NCBI GenBank assembly: GCA_028015205.1
Contig: JAPWFG010000018.1
Coordinates: 2,418,001-2,482,000, forward strand
DNA from: Mytilisepta virgata
Lineage: Eukaryota > Mollusca > Bivalvia > Mytilida > Mytilidae
DNA length: 64,000 bases
Reading direction: 5' to 3'
A program made the translations under genes and the position numbers. Below are positions 21,422 through 34,059 of this stretch, piece after piece. Numbering within the stretch: the first letter of the stretch is position 1; every line of letters begins with the position of its first letter. Below the pieces are notes generated by a model that saw nothing but the letters and a program-made list of their open reading frames with translations, was not told the DNA's origin and made no database searches.

Positions 21422-21512
21422 ATGCAGATTTTGTTAACAGATTTACGATGGACTTATACTGGGGTAATTTCATTTATTTTATCAACATCAATGTATAAAG
21501 CTGCAGGACAAA
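21422..21512 (+). CDS. Orphan signal-peptide exon, paralogue of the lectin gene's first exon
   Basis: Ends MYKAAGQ followed by the donor GTAAGT in phase 1, exactly like the first exon at 32941-33004, and the flanking AACAG(A/G)T..TAC and AAAGCTGCAGGACAAAGTAAGT are conserved. The ATG that aligns with the other exon's start (21448) runs into a stop after 16 codons because the exon is one base longer here. The upstream ATG at 21422 restores the frame and gives a hydrophobic leader (MQILLTDLRW…ISFILSTSMYKAAGQ). No lectin or EGF exon was found before the next gene at 32941, so this may be a truncated duplicate or an alternative first exon. Confidence 0.55.
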
Positions 21513-22885
21513 GTAAGTAATATATATATTTTATATCAGCGTGTGCGTTCGTACATTTAGTGTGAATGTACATTTAAATAATTCGTTACATTTGTTAAGG
21601 TGCTCTCAAGGGGTTTACAGTTAGTTCCATACTAACCTAGGATTCGAGCTTTGTGTTAACAATATAGACAGGCTGTCCTCTGTACAGAGCAAGTTGTCAT
21701 GGTACAGTTTGTCCTCTTCGAAGGACAGCTTTTACCGTCGGCCAGGTCGTCTTTTATCGTGGCGCTGAGTAAGTTAGTTGTTTTAACTCTAAGGACTACA
21801 CAAAGAGCTTTATTTCTAATATACAGTTTACAGACCGCGTATTAAGCTTTGATTTGCAGCTACTAGCGACAGCCGATGACCATGGGACTCGGTTCTCACT
21901 TTAATATATAGTATTCCAAGGGCTGTCAAAACATTATATTTGAGGATGTTCTTCAAAATAACCGCCTTTATTGATATACCATCTTTGAGCATAACACCTC
22001 TTGTATATAGACAAGACTATTTGAATTTCCCACCAACACTAAAAATTATATTTATCCTTGTTCAAAGAGTGAATAATGTATCGCCCTGATATAAATTATG
22101 AAGAGAAATAAAATGCAGTTAATATTAATCACACAATTGCTATTTTAAGAAGTATATGAAATATACAAAAGGAAGAAATATATATATCTGTACTTTGCTT
22201 TCGTTAATAAATTTATCACAAAGAACACGCAGAGGAATATAAATGTGGTTTACTAGCGCAACGACATCATCTGTATATTTTACCTCTAAAAAAATTATCG
22301 ATACTTACTCAAGTCCGTTTAATATATATATTGTAAACAAGTAATAGCTTTTCCAAAAAGGTAACCGTCTCTGAACTAAATAAAACTGTTATACATGTAT
22401 GTTCATACTTTTTGCAAGATACATCATGTACATGATCCTGTCATGATATGCGAACGAAGGTCGCGTTAAGGTATGAGGGGTGCTTCTGGAAATTTTGTAG
22501 TATCACCTCGCATAGACTGAAAACAGTTTGAAAAGTGCATATATTAAGAAGGCGCTCAACGAGACTGATTGAAAACGACTGAGATTATCCGATTGTAAAT
22601 CATCTCGTCGCATTACTGAATCGTCCTTATTGTCATGTGAGGGAAACAAATGCTACTTTGTTCCCATTTAAGGTCGTGCATTTCTTCATATTAGTACCTC
22701 AGATGTGCGATCCGACCTTAAACATAGCCAAAGTCAGTATACAATGACAGTTATGTCACATTGACCTAATTCTTGTTGGATGCTTGCCCCCTCCCTTAGA
22801 TTAATCTGCAGATAAGACGACATGATCATATTTCTTATAGTATTCGGACCTTACACTTAACTAACCTTAACCTAACTGTACTGAA
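21513..22885. other. Non-coding stretch
   Basis: Presumed intron or intergenic DNA after the orphan exon. I see no exon with matching phase and no repeat structure. Confidence 0.45.
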
Positions 22886-23345
22886 ACATGAAATGCAGTT
22901 CAAAATGTTGTTATTCTTGTTATGATGTGCTGTACTCTCTGAGACATATGCACTGGTGATGTGTCATGACTATAAGCTGTGTAGCATTCAATAAAATGGA
23001 CCTAAAAGCAAAAATTAACAAAATTCACTGAAGAATAAAATGTAAGTGACTTATTGTTTTATGGCTGTGCTTTACGCTGCATAGTGTATCCACTGCAGTT
23101 TATGACTGTAGGTTGTAAAGCATTCAAGAAAATGGATTTTAACACAAAACCTAACCAGTCACTGAAGTGTGAAATGGAGATCAAGGTGACTTTATTGTTG
23201 TATGGCTGTGCTGTGCTCTCCATGACATATCATTATAGCCTGATGACTATAGGTTGTATAGCATTCAAGACAATGCACTTTTAACACAAAACTGAACCAA
23301 AGTCACTGAAATGTGAAATGTAGGTCTACGTGACCTGATTGTCTC
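22886..23345 (+). repeat. Tandem repeat, about 140 bp unit, three copies plus a partial
   Basis: Units start at about 22886, 23033, 23169 and 23309 with (A)TGAAATG and share TATGGCTGTGCT, TGACTATA(G)G(T/C)TGT and AGCATTCAA(G/T)A(A/C)AATG. Diverged but clearly repeated. Short open frames here are repeat artefacts. Confidence 0.75.
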
Positions 23346-24779
23346 GGCACTCTCCAGTGCAAAACCTAACTGTTACAGACGAACGATGGAACACTATATC
23401 CCCTCAAAAACTCCGTTGGACAAGCGGATAACAAACTCTTCTATACTTTTATTTAGGAATGCTGAGATTTATCAAATGTATTCATAAGAAAACACAGGGT
23501 GTCAAATAAAATCATGTTTTTTGATATTTTCCATATTCCACATTTCATGGAAGGAAGAGAATTATCGGTAATTGACTAACAGCCTGGACATGTAGGAACA
23601 ATTGACCCAATTATGGGTTTCTTACTATGCAGAACACATTTACTGAACACATATTATAGAGACATGTATAAAAAGTAATATTGCATTTCTGGACATGATT
23701 TCAAACATGATCCGAATCAAATGTGGAAAAGGGTTTGCCCGTCGCCATGACAAAAAGTCCGTAACGGGCGGTCGGGTGATCTCATTTTTAACTCTTATCT
23801 ATCAATATGCTTCATACACCCAGTTATACAATGAATACCAATTTGTGAAGTCAAGTGTTCAATATACGGATTAACAAAAAACTGCGTACTTTAACACCGC
23901 ATTAACATAACAGCAAATACCACGTAAGCCTAAAACAATAATCGAGACATCAAACAATAAGCTCCATTTGTATAGTTTGCCGTTACATTTTTTATTCTTG
24001 TAGTTGTACATGCTTTCCTGTGGCGTTTGTTTGCTGTGTTCTATTATCATGACTTTGTGTTTTCCTTGGACATCAAATTTGTGGACTTTTTCACCTGTTT
24101 TGTTGCATTGGTATTCTTTTGCCGATATTTCATAATAATGTTCGGAAACTGCATTAGTTTGGGTCCTAAATACCGTATACCATCTAAATAATTACATAAT
24201 AAATTATTTTCTTTTAAAACTATATTTTAGAAGATTCTTATTAGCTAATTTTATTTATAAATTGTATTTGGAATTACATGTGCATAATCTTGCATTTGAT
24301 TTATAAATCAGATTTGAAATGACTTTCATCATGATCTTGGGATTACCAGGATTCTCCGCAGTGATTATCGAATCTTTGATATTTAAATGACTTTTTAAGA
24401 AGCATGAATGTCTTATTTCGTATCTTAAATTCTGGTTGGAATAACTAATGCATTATACACATATATCAAGGCCTAGATCATTTATAGATTAGTTTGTTTA
24501 GCATCGGTTACACTTTCAAAAACTATACTGGTGAAAGAATGTTTTCCTGTAAGTGTTTTCTATTTAACTTTAGATATTATTCCGGGCGGTCCAACAGAAC
24601 CTAAGCAAAGTATCCGTATTTTATCTATCATTTTCTTGAACTCTATTGTTCGAAGTAATTTAGGTATTGTGACCTTCTCTCTATTTGATACATGTAGTTT
24701 TAAATTGGTTTTAGCATCCTCATTATTCCGACCTCTATAATCACTAAGTGTCATACCCCACTGTTCACACGCAGGTATA
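23346..24779. other. Non-coding stretch with a second copy of a dispersed repeat
   Basis: 23990-24105 matches 6396-6506. Otherwise AT-rich DNA without a supportable gene. The stretch just before the RT pseudogene (24560-24754) has overlapping open frames on both strands but no motif. Confidence 0.45.
23990..24105 (+). repeat. Dispersed repeat, copy 2
   Basis: Aligns with 6396-6506; see there. Confidence 0.55.
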
Positions 24780-25640
24780 AACGTCTACTTTTAGGTAGAG
24801 AAAATGCTTATTTTGTGAAGAACCACTCTGAAAAAAAGTATTATGAAGATGAAATTACAAACATGTTAGATTTTCTCATAGACAACATATCTTTTTTGAA
24901 TTTGGCTAACGAATCTTTCAACAAACAATCGGCATTGCAATGTAAACCAACTGTGCTCCTCTCCTCGTTGACTGTTTCTGTACTCATATGAAGCGGACTT
25001 CATTCAAGGGCTACTACTTGAAAACAAAGAGAAACTTGTCTAATCCTTTAATTTCACTTTTCATTATATAGATGACGTGTTGTCGTTAAATAACGACAAA
25101 TTCCACAACTTTCTACATCTCATCTACCCCAGTGGTCTTGAAATCAAGGATACTACAAATACATCTAAGTCAGCTTTATATTTTTATTTGTTTCTTGAAA
25201 TAGACAATGAGGGGCACTTGAAGACAAAACTTTATGACAAAAGTGATGACTTCAACTTTTCTATTGTTAACTTTCTTGAATAGCAATATACCAGCATTGC
25301 CTGTATATAGCGTCTACGTTTCTAAGCTTATTCGATATTCAAGGACATGAGTGTGTTACTATGACTTTCGACAAAGAGAATTACTGCTGTCAAAAAAGCT
25401 CCTTAACCAGGGTGTTATCAAGGACAAGTTGATATCATCACTTAGGAAATTTTACGGTCGTTTCCAATATCTAAGATGGTGTTGGACCTGTTCCCACTGT
25501 CGTAACATTCCATTTAGCTCCACCGAGTTATGACTACCACCGGATTGACTTTGTTGAACTTCACGACTGGCGCCGTATACGGAGCAGGAACTGCTTACCT
25601 TTCCGGAGGACATGATAGTTCACTCCAGGTTTTTATAGGA
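24780..25640 (+). pseudogene. Decayed Penelope-like reverse transcriptase fragment
   Basis: Broken reading frames match the element at 50402-52570: LGRENAYFVKNHS near 24795, then DFLIDNI, then IDDVLSLNNDKFHNFLHLIYP at about 25068-25130, then LEIKDTTNTSK and KLYDKSDDFNFSIVNF (25140-25280), then LLNQGVIKDKL and LRKFYG (25390-25460). Several frameshifts and stops separate them. It keeps the catalytic IDD of RT motif C that the younger copy has lost. The last part (25540-25640) may be the C-terminal tail or 3' end of the element. Confidence 0.8.
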
Positions 25641-25879
25641 ATTCGTGTTGTTCATTACTTTTTTTAGTTTTCAGTGTTTATAAATCCCAACACGTAACTG
25701 GGGTCTAGACTGCATTCACCATGTCCGTTCGTCCGTTCGTTTGCTCGTTCGTTCGTCCACAAACATTTCGTGTCACATTTTACTCACCTTGTATGTTCAG
25801 CTGAGTTGATGGAGGTTGACACTGACGCACACGTTTATCTTGTTGGTCTCCTATGTGTTCAATTCCATTCAATTCCGGT
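25641..25879. other. Short non-coding gap with simple repeats
   Basis: Contains a run of CGTTCGTCCGTTCGTTTGC-type simple repeats near 25728-25755. Nothing else seen. Confidence 0.4.
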
Positions 25880-26600
25880 GCGTTTGAAGCCATTGTAGCA
25901 CACTGATTTTAATCTAGGTTAGGTAGTCCATTGTCAAACGCGCTGTGATAGGCATAGCGTAGTCCTGCTCTGTCAGTTGATTACGTGCATGTGAGGTTCG
26001 AGAATTCCGTCTCTTTACTTTTGCACCGTAAAATTACCCAAGACATTACAAGTTCATTTGGGTTTGTCATCCACATCATAACTCTCCTTCTACCAAAGAT
26101 CTCCACTTCCTGAACACAAGAGAAGGTGAAAGATTCATTCCGGCGCCTGCATCATGTTTCTGCAGTAGAAAGTGGGAATCGTCGCTAAACCAAATCCTGC
26201 GCCAGTTTTAAAATGTCCAGCACCTCAATCTTTTGCACCAACTGACTCTTTCATGTCTGTGCAAAGCAGTCAATAAGGTTTCAGAATACGGCCTTCTGGG
26301 TTTAATGCCATGCTGTCGAACATGTTTAAAGACTGTTTCCGGGCTTATTATTGGTAACCCAGGTATTTCCTCTGCAGTCGTTGATGCAGAAACGGTTAGG
26401 TTCGGGAGATGAAAGACCCTGATTAATTGAACCAGTTTGTTGGAATCTGTTCCACAGCCGTGAAATGATACTCTGGTTAACGTGCAACTGCATTTTGGGT
26501 CTCTCCGGCTTTGAGACGACGGATAACTATATTTCGTGTGGCAGGGTCTAACGTTGGCATGACAGTATTTCAACTTTAAGATAAAATTCAAGCTTAACAC
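25880..26600 (-). pseudogene. Dead Tc1/mariner-like transposase
   Basis: On the minus strand, 26208-26600 encodes a stretch with PETVFKHVRQHGIKPRRPY and then LTALHRHERVSWCKRLRCW, the linker and start of the catalytic region in Tc1-type transposases. Just downstream (about 26200-26100) another frame reads WFSDDSHFLLQKHD, the expected first catalytic Asp region. Frameshifts and stops interrupt it. It would cut and paste its own terminal inverted repeats; none were recognised here. Confidence 0.7.
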
Positions 26601-26889
26601 TTGGTCTTTCTTTACACATTAGGGTAACAAAATGGTCGTTAAAACGTTACCTAATTTGCGCTGAGATATTTTGGATATTCATCTTTCACAGCCACAATGC
26701 ACATGTGGCAGAAAGCCAATTCTACTGAACAGGCATTTAAAATTTGAAACATCCCTTTTAAAGATCAACGATTAAATTGACAATTAAATGTTACCTGGTT
26801 AATGACAGAATTTTTTTTGGAAAAATACAATGCGGTTATGCGTTTCTTTTTTTGAACAGTATATTTCGACAACTGGGGTAGAAATAACA
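26601..26889. other. Short non-coding gap
   Basis: AT-rich; nothing supportable. Confidence 0.4.
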
Positions 26890-28815
26890 CACGTCTTCCA
26901 ATAGGTGCAATTTTAAATAAAGTTAGAGTTAGGTGGCCATCGTTGTTGTAATTCAAAGTTATCAAAAACAATTCTGAAAGACGACCATTGCTGCCATTAG
27001 TCTGGTTCCAAATTGCCAAACTGAAGGTATGATGATCTGCTAATTAAATTTTTCCAAAGGGTCCTATGTTAAACTAAGTTAAATTCAGGTTTTGTGGCCA
27101 TCTTGATTGACAGGCCAAGGAAGCGGACACAGTTCTGAAGGGAACCATCTAATGACAACTGCTGCCATGTCTGGTCCCAATTTGGCAAGTGGTCTCAGAT
27201 AAGAAGGTCTTTTTTTTAAATTTCCTACAGGGTCCTATGTTAAACTAAGTTCGGTTGAAACAGCCACTTTGCTTGACAATCCTGTTCATCAGACACAATT
27301 CTAAAATGGGACCATCTATGTATCAGTGTGGCCAAGTCTAGCCCTAACTTGATCAGTAGTTTCAGACAAGAACATGTTTAATGATTTTTTCTTTAGGGAC
27401 CTAATTCAGCAGTGGTGGCCATTTGGGGTGACAGTCAAGCTAATTGGACACAATTTTGAACGAGGACCATCTATGAATATTTCTGATAAGTTTGGTGTCA
27501 ACTGGCTCTGAAGTTTCAGACAAGAAAACATTTTATTTGAAATTTACTAAACGGTCAACTGTTAAAATATTTTCGGCTGTGGCGGCCATCCTGGTTGAAA
27601 TGCGAATCATCGGGCGTAATTCTGAAAGAGGGCCCTCTAAGGATAATTGCTGCCATGTCTGGTCCAAATTGGCCATGTGGTCTCAGATAGTCTTTTTAAA
27701 AGAATTTTCCGATAGTGTCCTTTGTTATACAAAGTTCGGATGAAACAGCCATTTTGGCTGACCGTCCTGGTCATCAGACATACTTCTGAAAGAGGACCAT
27801 CTAAGTACCATTGTTGCCAAGTCTGTTCCCGATTTTCTCAGTGGTTTCAGACAAGAAGATGTTTTAATGAATTTTTCCATAATGACCTAAGTCCAGTAGT
27901 GGCGACCATTTGACAGTTCAGACCATTTCTGCCAAGTTTGGTTTCAAATGGCTCTGTAGTTTCAGACAGGAATAATCTTTATTGAATTTTCACATAGGGT
28001 CTAATGTTAAACTATGTTCTACTGTGGTGGCCATCTTGGTTGACAGTCCTCGTCATAAGAGACAATTCCGAAATAGCACCATCTAAGGACCATTGGTGCA
28101 AATTTTGTTTCCAATTTGCTCAGTAGTTTCAGACAAGAATTTTTTAATTAATTCCAATATGTTCTGCTGTGGTGGCAATGTTGGTTGACAGTCCGATTCA
28201 ACGGACATAATTCTGAAAGAGGACCATCTAAGGACCATTAGTGTCATGTCTGGTTACAATTGGCTCAGTGGTTTCAGATAAGAAGATTTATTAATGAAAT
28301 TCCCCAAAGGGTCCTATGTTCGGCTGTGACACAAATCTTCCTCAACATTTCAGGTCATCGGGCATAATTTTGACAAAGGACCAGTTTAGTTCAAACTGGC
28401 TATGTAGTTTCAGACTAGAATATTATTTATCGAAATTACAATAAGGTACATGTACAATGTTACAATTTGTTCTGCTGTGGCAAAAATCTTGGTTGAAAGT
28501 CCGGGTCATCGGGAACAAATCTGAAAGAAGACATCTAAGGACTATTGCGTCCAAGTCTGGTTCCCTCTGGCTCCTCTGATCCAGAGAAGATTTTTAAAAC
28601 TCATCCCCTTTTCCTATTTTCAGTAACAGCATCTCTGTGGGTTGTAAGTAGGAGATGCCGGACACCCAAGGACCATTCACTAACGTTTGGTCAAAATTGG
28701 CTGAGTGCTTTCAGAGGAAAAGATATTTTTGTAATTGTGGACGGACGGACGGAAGAAAATCGACGGACGCAAAGTGATTAAAAAAGCTTACATGGGCTTT
28801 TAGGCCAGGTAAGAT
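26890..28815 (+). repeat. Long degenerate tandem array of an approximately 210 bp repeat (array 1)
   Basis: About nine units. Each passes through GGTCCTATGTTAAACTA, TGTGGTGGCCATCTTGGTTG, CATAATTCTGAAAGAGGACC, ATCTAAGGACCATTG, TGGTTCCAATTGGCTCAGTG and GTTTCAGA-AAGAA. The array ends in a distinct module: ACGGACGGACGGAAG, then GTGATTAAAAAAGC, TTACATGGGCTTTTAGGCCAGGT (28735-28810). The same unit and end module appear at 56540-58240 and a relative at 30110-30605. Open frames in it are chance. Confidence 0.85.
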
Positions 28816-30109
28816 AAAAAGAAAAAGGCATTCTACAAATTCAACGAAAACTTTTGGATATCTGTAGGTTTCGCATATTTTGAATTTCGGACTCACGGAC
28901 GCCTACACCATACACTTATGTAGGTCTCTAACAAACCAAAGCTTTGTTTTAACGAATACTAGAAAGTACGGTTCCTCTTTTTTTTTCTTTTCTTTTTTTC
29001 GGGGGGGGGGATAGTTTGCCATATGGTTATGCCTTCATGACTTTGTTTTTCAAATATTGAAACAAACTGATTTTGATGTAATGGACCAAAAAATCCTTAA
29101 TTTCATATTTTTTAGCTTAAACGTTCTTAACTAAGACAATTAACTACATGGAACCTCTAAATACGAATACATGGTTAACTCATTGCTAATTGTGGCAAAC
29201 ATCAATTATAATATTTATAATTTAGTTTCATTTAAATTTAACGGGATTATTTCAGCAAAAACCTGAAATTTGAGATGTTATTAAATTTATTTGAGAGATA
29301 GATTATATGACCTTATAATGTGTATATCATGACCACGTAATTATCACTCCTTCTACTATATCATATTCATATCTGTATCTGGAAATTTCATCTCATCAAA
29401 TTCCCTTCAAAGGAGAAATACGGTTGTTAACACGAAAAGAAATAATGAGAAATCAACTTCCTTCTTTTGAACAAATTGAACAAAAATAATGCAGGCGTTG
29501 TTGTGGTTGATAAATTGTGTATAATGTACAATTTGTGAAAAACTTTACCTGTAATACTTCTTAAAAGAAGAATTTGATAATTTGGTAGCCATACTGTATT
29601 GGTTTTTAAAGCGTGATTGATGCACTAGTGTCGGGATAGCAAGTTTAGCAATAGAGGATTTTGATAACGTTGAAATGTAATGTTATACACACGCATAAAA
29701 TAAACTTATAGAACACTTTGTCAACTTTATATTTATATTTGGTAATACTTCGGAAATCTGTTTTACACAAAGGTCCAAGTTAAGCCTTTACAATTTTAGT
29801 GACAATTTTTTGAACGTAGAAATAAAATACTTGAATATAATCAGCATTTAAAAATAAATTGCCATTAAATGTTTTTTTCATCAAAATAACGTCTCAAAAG
29901 ACCCAGTATGTCGAATATACCGGAAATAATAGACTTTTACTGAATTTTTTTTTGTTTTTGTAAAGGAAGTACATATTTTAATCCAGATCTTTTTATGTAT
30001 ATTAAATTATTTCATAAAAAAAACCAGGCACGATCCCTGCACGTTTAAGACCTTTTCTGTATTTTTCCGCTACTTATTTGTGTCCCATTCCACCCCTTTT
30101 TGAAATAGA
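28816..30109. other. Non-coding stretch
   Basis: AT-rich DNA with a T-run and a G-run (about 28977-29012). No gene or clear repeat. Confidence 0.45.
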
Positions 30110-30605
30110 TTTATAACTTGTTGAGCTTGTAGTACGATCAGAACAAAATGAGGAAAATTTATAAACGACCTCCCGTATATGCTTCCTATCAAGTTTCGTT
30201 GCATTTGGCCAAGCGATTTCAGAGAATTTTTTTTTATATCAGCCAACCAGAAACAAGAAATGCCCATGGCGGTCATAATTGTAGTCCGATCGGAACAGAA
30301 TGAGGAAATTTTGTAAAGAACCTCCCATGGATGCTTCCTGTCACGTTTTTTTTCCATTTGGCCATGCAGTTTCAGAGGAGAAGATTTTTGAAAACTCAGC
30401 CAATCAGAAACAACAATTGCGGCCATGATTGTTGTCCGATCAAGACGAAATGAGCAAACTTTATAAAGGAACTTACATAGATCCAGTTTCGTTCCATTTG
30501 GCCAAGCGATTTCGGAGGAAAAGATTAAAATGTGAAAAAGGTAACAGTCGGACGGACGACGGACGGACGTCAAGGGATTACAAAAGCTCGCATGGCCTTT
30601 GTGTG
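30110..30605 (+). repeat. Tandem repeat, about 155 bp unit, three copies with the same end module as the 210 bp arrays
   Basis: Units start near 30125, 30283 and 30435 and share GTCCGATC(G/A)(G/A)(A/G)ACG/AGAATGAG, CTTCCTATCAAGTTTCGT and CATTTGGCCAAGCGATTTC. The array ends with GACGGACGACGGACGGACGT, then GGGATTACAAAAGCTCGCAT and GGCCTTT. The shared 3' end shows it is related to the 210 bp family. Confidence 0.75.
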
Positions 30606-31569
30606 TTTCAGATTTTCTTAAGTTTTGGTTTCTGATGGCTATGCCTTTTCTATATTAAATTTGTTTTTTTGTTAATTGTTTGTTATAATTCCTTACAAAC
30701 TACACATATTTCTTTCAACATGTAACAATGACACTATATAGTAGAGGCTTGTGAAATGTTATCCTATGTTTCTGTCTTGCGTGACCCTTAAATCCAGCTT
30801 TTGTCACATTCTGGACACTGGTAACATTTTGATGTTGAACCGATAGCTTTAGGTTTTTTGTGGGGAATAGGTTCGCACTCCTCGGCTTTTTCAGATTCGG
30901 TATATTTCATAGGACCAAGATGGTTCTCTTTGCCGTACATTTTTTTTTTTTTTTTTTTGGAAACTCATTTGAAAATACGGCTCAAACCATTTTATCCTCC
31001 AGTTTATATTTCTCAGCTTGTGCAGTGTTTTAAAAAAGCCGAACGAGAAAATAAACTTCTAAAGACCTGACGGAAAACTACATGATAGTCGCTAACAGAA
31101 CACGAACATTTTTTCCCACCCTACTCACAAGCTCCTTTATGGAAAATTTCACGTTTAGATATTACTATTCACTCGAAGACTGACGAAAATCAGAAGCAAT
31201 TGGTAGTATTTTTAATAATATTTTAATTTACTTACACAATGCATAGAATGCGTCTAGAAGTTGAAGATTTTGAGCTTGTAAAATTCAAAACTACCGAACG
31301 GGTCTATCGATAATTGCTTGAAGTGCACCATCTATAGTTACCTATTTCAAAAGTATGTCATAAGCCAGACTTAATTTTTAGTTCGCCTTAGAGAAGATGT
31401 GGGGGATAATGAAGTACCCTAGGCGTCAAAGTCTGCGTGCGCGTCCACAGCCAGTTCTCAGTTACTAGTTGACATAGAGTCATCTATTTTTGTGTGCAGG
31501 TGGGTGTTAAAGAGATTGACCATGTGACATAAGATGGAGGTCACATAACCCATATGCCATGGTTAACTG
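30606..31569. other. Non-coding stretch
   Basis: Includes a T-run at about 30940-30958. No supportable gene. Confidence 0.4.
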
Positions 31570-32100
31570 GTTTTTAAATTTTACCTCCGAGTTCAGTTCT
31601 CTGATACCAAGGGACAAATCACTTGATGTGAGGGTGCATCTTGGGAACTTACACAGCCCCCACAAAAATTAGGTCATTCTGACCTACTTATCGCACTTCA
31701 TTGACATAAGTTACGTCCGAGTTCAGTTCTCTGATACCAAGGAACCTACAATCATATAACTAGGTATAAGGGTACATCTCGGGGAGTAACAAAGCCTTAA
31801 ACCAAAATTAAGTTACTCTGATCTATTTATTGGGCTTCATTAACTTAGGTTAAGTTTTACGTCCGAGTTCAGTTCTCTGATACTAAGCGACCTACAATCT
31901 TATAATTTGGTGTCAAGGTGCATCTCGGGGAGTAACACAGCCTCCTACCAAAATTAGGTCACGTTGACCTACTTATTGCCCTTCATTGCCTGAGGTTAAG
32001 TTTTTCATCCGAGTACAGACCTTTGATACCAAGCGACCACAATCATATTACTTGATGTAAGGGTGCATCTCGGGGATCAAAAAAGCCACACACCAACATT
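31570..32100 (+). repeat. Tandem repeat, about 130-145 bp unit, four copies
   Basis: GAGTTCAGTTCTCTGATACC occurs at about 31590, 31720, 31865 and (diverged) 32008. Each unit continues with ATCATAT..ACT..GTAAGGGTGCATCT, CGGGGAGTAACA and AGCC, then a TAGGTCA..TGACCTACTTAT stretch. An inverted TAGGTCA / TGACCTA pair sits inside each unit. Confidence 0.75.
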
Positions 32101-32940
32101 AGTAGGGGGGCGAGGCAAACTTTGTAATCGTATATTTCTGGTTTATTCTGCAGTCAAAATGCGTTGACAGTATATTTGCAAGTGATATATGGTCACTGAC
32201 AGTACATAACATTTAAGCCACACCTACTTGACATGAATGACAGAACTGAAATGAACAAACTTACAGAATCTCAATACTTATTCACTTTTTACTTATTGGT
32301 TATTGTTGTAAAAACATATTTGCACCCAAATGTCCTTTATTTAAAATATCTTATGCGATTATCAATGGTATACCTGCACATCGATCTTTGAAATCGTGAG
32401 TTCTCCCTCCAAATCTTGAAATTGGTAGTAATATCAACCAATATCATCAAAGATTGCAGTACAAAAACAACGACAGTGCATTTACTTGATATAAAATTCG
32501 ATATACGAATGCGTCACGTATTTCGGCACGAATTCGGAAACTCTCGCATTTTTACCAGATTCTAAACCTTATATGTATATCGATTTAATAGCAAGCCAAT
32601 CTACTGCTACTGTCTATATATCTAACATGTCTAATTGAGAAATAATTCACGGTGGCTCCAAAATATCCTGCTTTTACCACGGGTAGGCCCTTTATGTCCA
32701 ATATTTCGCCACGAGCGATAACGAGTGGTAAAATATCGGCATATATTCAGGCACGAATACGCCATTACACAGCACAAGTTATACTGTGACATCGTTAAAG
32801 GCTGTGGGAAACTTTACTATCACGTTGTCAAACAAGCCGTTTGTAGTCTGTGACGATGGAACTATATATCCATATTTAACAGGATGTAGACTGCAGATTA
32901 GAACATATTAGAATGCAGGTTTTTTTTTAACAGGTGTACA
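32101..32940. other. Upstream region of the lectin gene
   Basis: AT-rich. The 60 bases before the start codon resemble those before the orphan exon at 21422 (…TTAACAG(G/A)T(G/T)TAC(A/G)ATG). A TATATAT-like sequence lies at about 32862-32870, within plausible promoter distance, but assignment as a TATA box is a guess. Confidence 0.4.
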
Positions 32941-33004
32941 ATGAAGGTCCAGTGGAGTGTTTTAGTTTTTATATTAACACCCATGTATAAAGCTGCAGGA
33001 CAAA
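32941..33004 (+). CDS. Lectin gene exon 1: signal peptide
   Basis: ATG followed by MKVQWSVLVFILTPMYKAAG, a short basic N-terminus and hydrophobic core typical of a secretory signal, ending at donor GTAAGT in phase 1. The next exons of the gene are all bounded by phase 1 introns, so it splices in frame to 36589. It directs the lectin to the secretory route. The near-identical exon end at 21422-21512 shows a local gene duplication. Confidence 0.75.
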
Positions 33005-33495
33005 GTAAGTGTTAAATATGTGCACGTGTGTATTTAAATAATTTATATGTATAAAAAGTAAAATTATCCGTTACATTTGTAATTTTTGTAGTGTATAAAT
33101 TACGCATAATGAATAAATATATGTTTTTTCTCTTATTGCGTCCGAATTAGAAATAGCCGGTTAATAAAACGGAACATTCACTTGTTGGACTAGGAAAGTA
33201 ATTCGAGACGTTGGTGGTAATCGAGATTTGACTGTATATGGAATGTTTAAAATCACTGTTTCCATACGTTCCGAGAAAAGGAACAGAAAGAGAAGACAAG
33301 AAAAGTTCAATATGACGTACTGGAAAATCAAATTGTAGTATTATGACAACCTCTGTATACATTATAATTCACTTAAATTTATACAATCTACAACTATGAA
33401 CATGCCTTAAAACATTTCGATAACAAGTAGTTGAACTACAAAAGTCACAGATACAGGATACTATTAATTATAGGTTTCAGAATGAGTGAGAATGA

Positions 33496-33586
33496 GATAT
33501 CGCTTGATATCACATTCGGTTGTTTAATTTGGATGTTTATTATTATGTCTAAATTTAATAACAATATTTGATATCAAGCGGTATCT
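33496..33586. repeat. Small inverted repeat
   Basis: GATATCGCTTGATATCA at the left pairs with TTGATATCAAGCGGTATC at the right (about 17 of 19 bases). The spacing is about 55 bases. Possibly a tiny fold-back element; no target duplication seen. Confidence 0.5.
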
Positions 33587-34059
33587 AATTTTTACGAGTT
33601 GTTCAACCTATTTCTCTTATGATTCTTTCGGAACATTTGTTTGTTTTTGATTCGGCGTCCGACCCGCGGGAAATCCACACGTTCATTTTTCTGTGACGTC
33701 AAATGATGCTATGCAGTGGTCATGGTAGTGGCTTTCAACGATGACCGTGCAGATTTCAACCAATCAGAAAACAGCGACGTTTGTATCAAGGCCAATCAAA
33801 TAAAAGAATTTCTCGTAACACTTCTTCATATCATATGATGGGGAATTAGTTTTGACAAATAATTCATCGCGTTAGAAACACATAACAACGCACCATCAGA
33901 AGAAAATACGATTTATTCACCTGTGTATTCCACACGTTCTGTTAAATGATAAATACCGATCGCATTCAAAGTATACTGCAAATTTCACGTAGGCCTAAAA
34001 AAAAATAACTAGAGATTTGAAATTGAATAAAATGCAAAATTTAAATCATTATCATTCAT

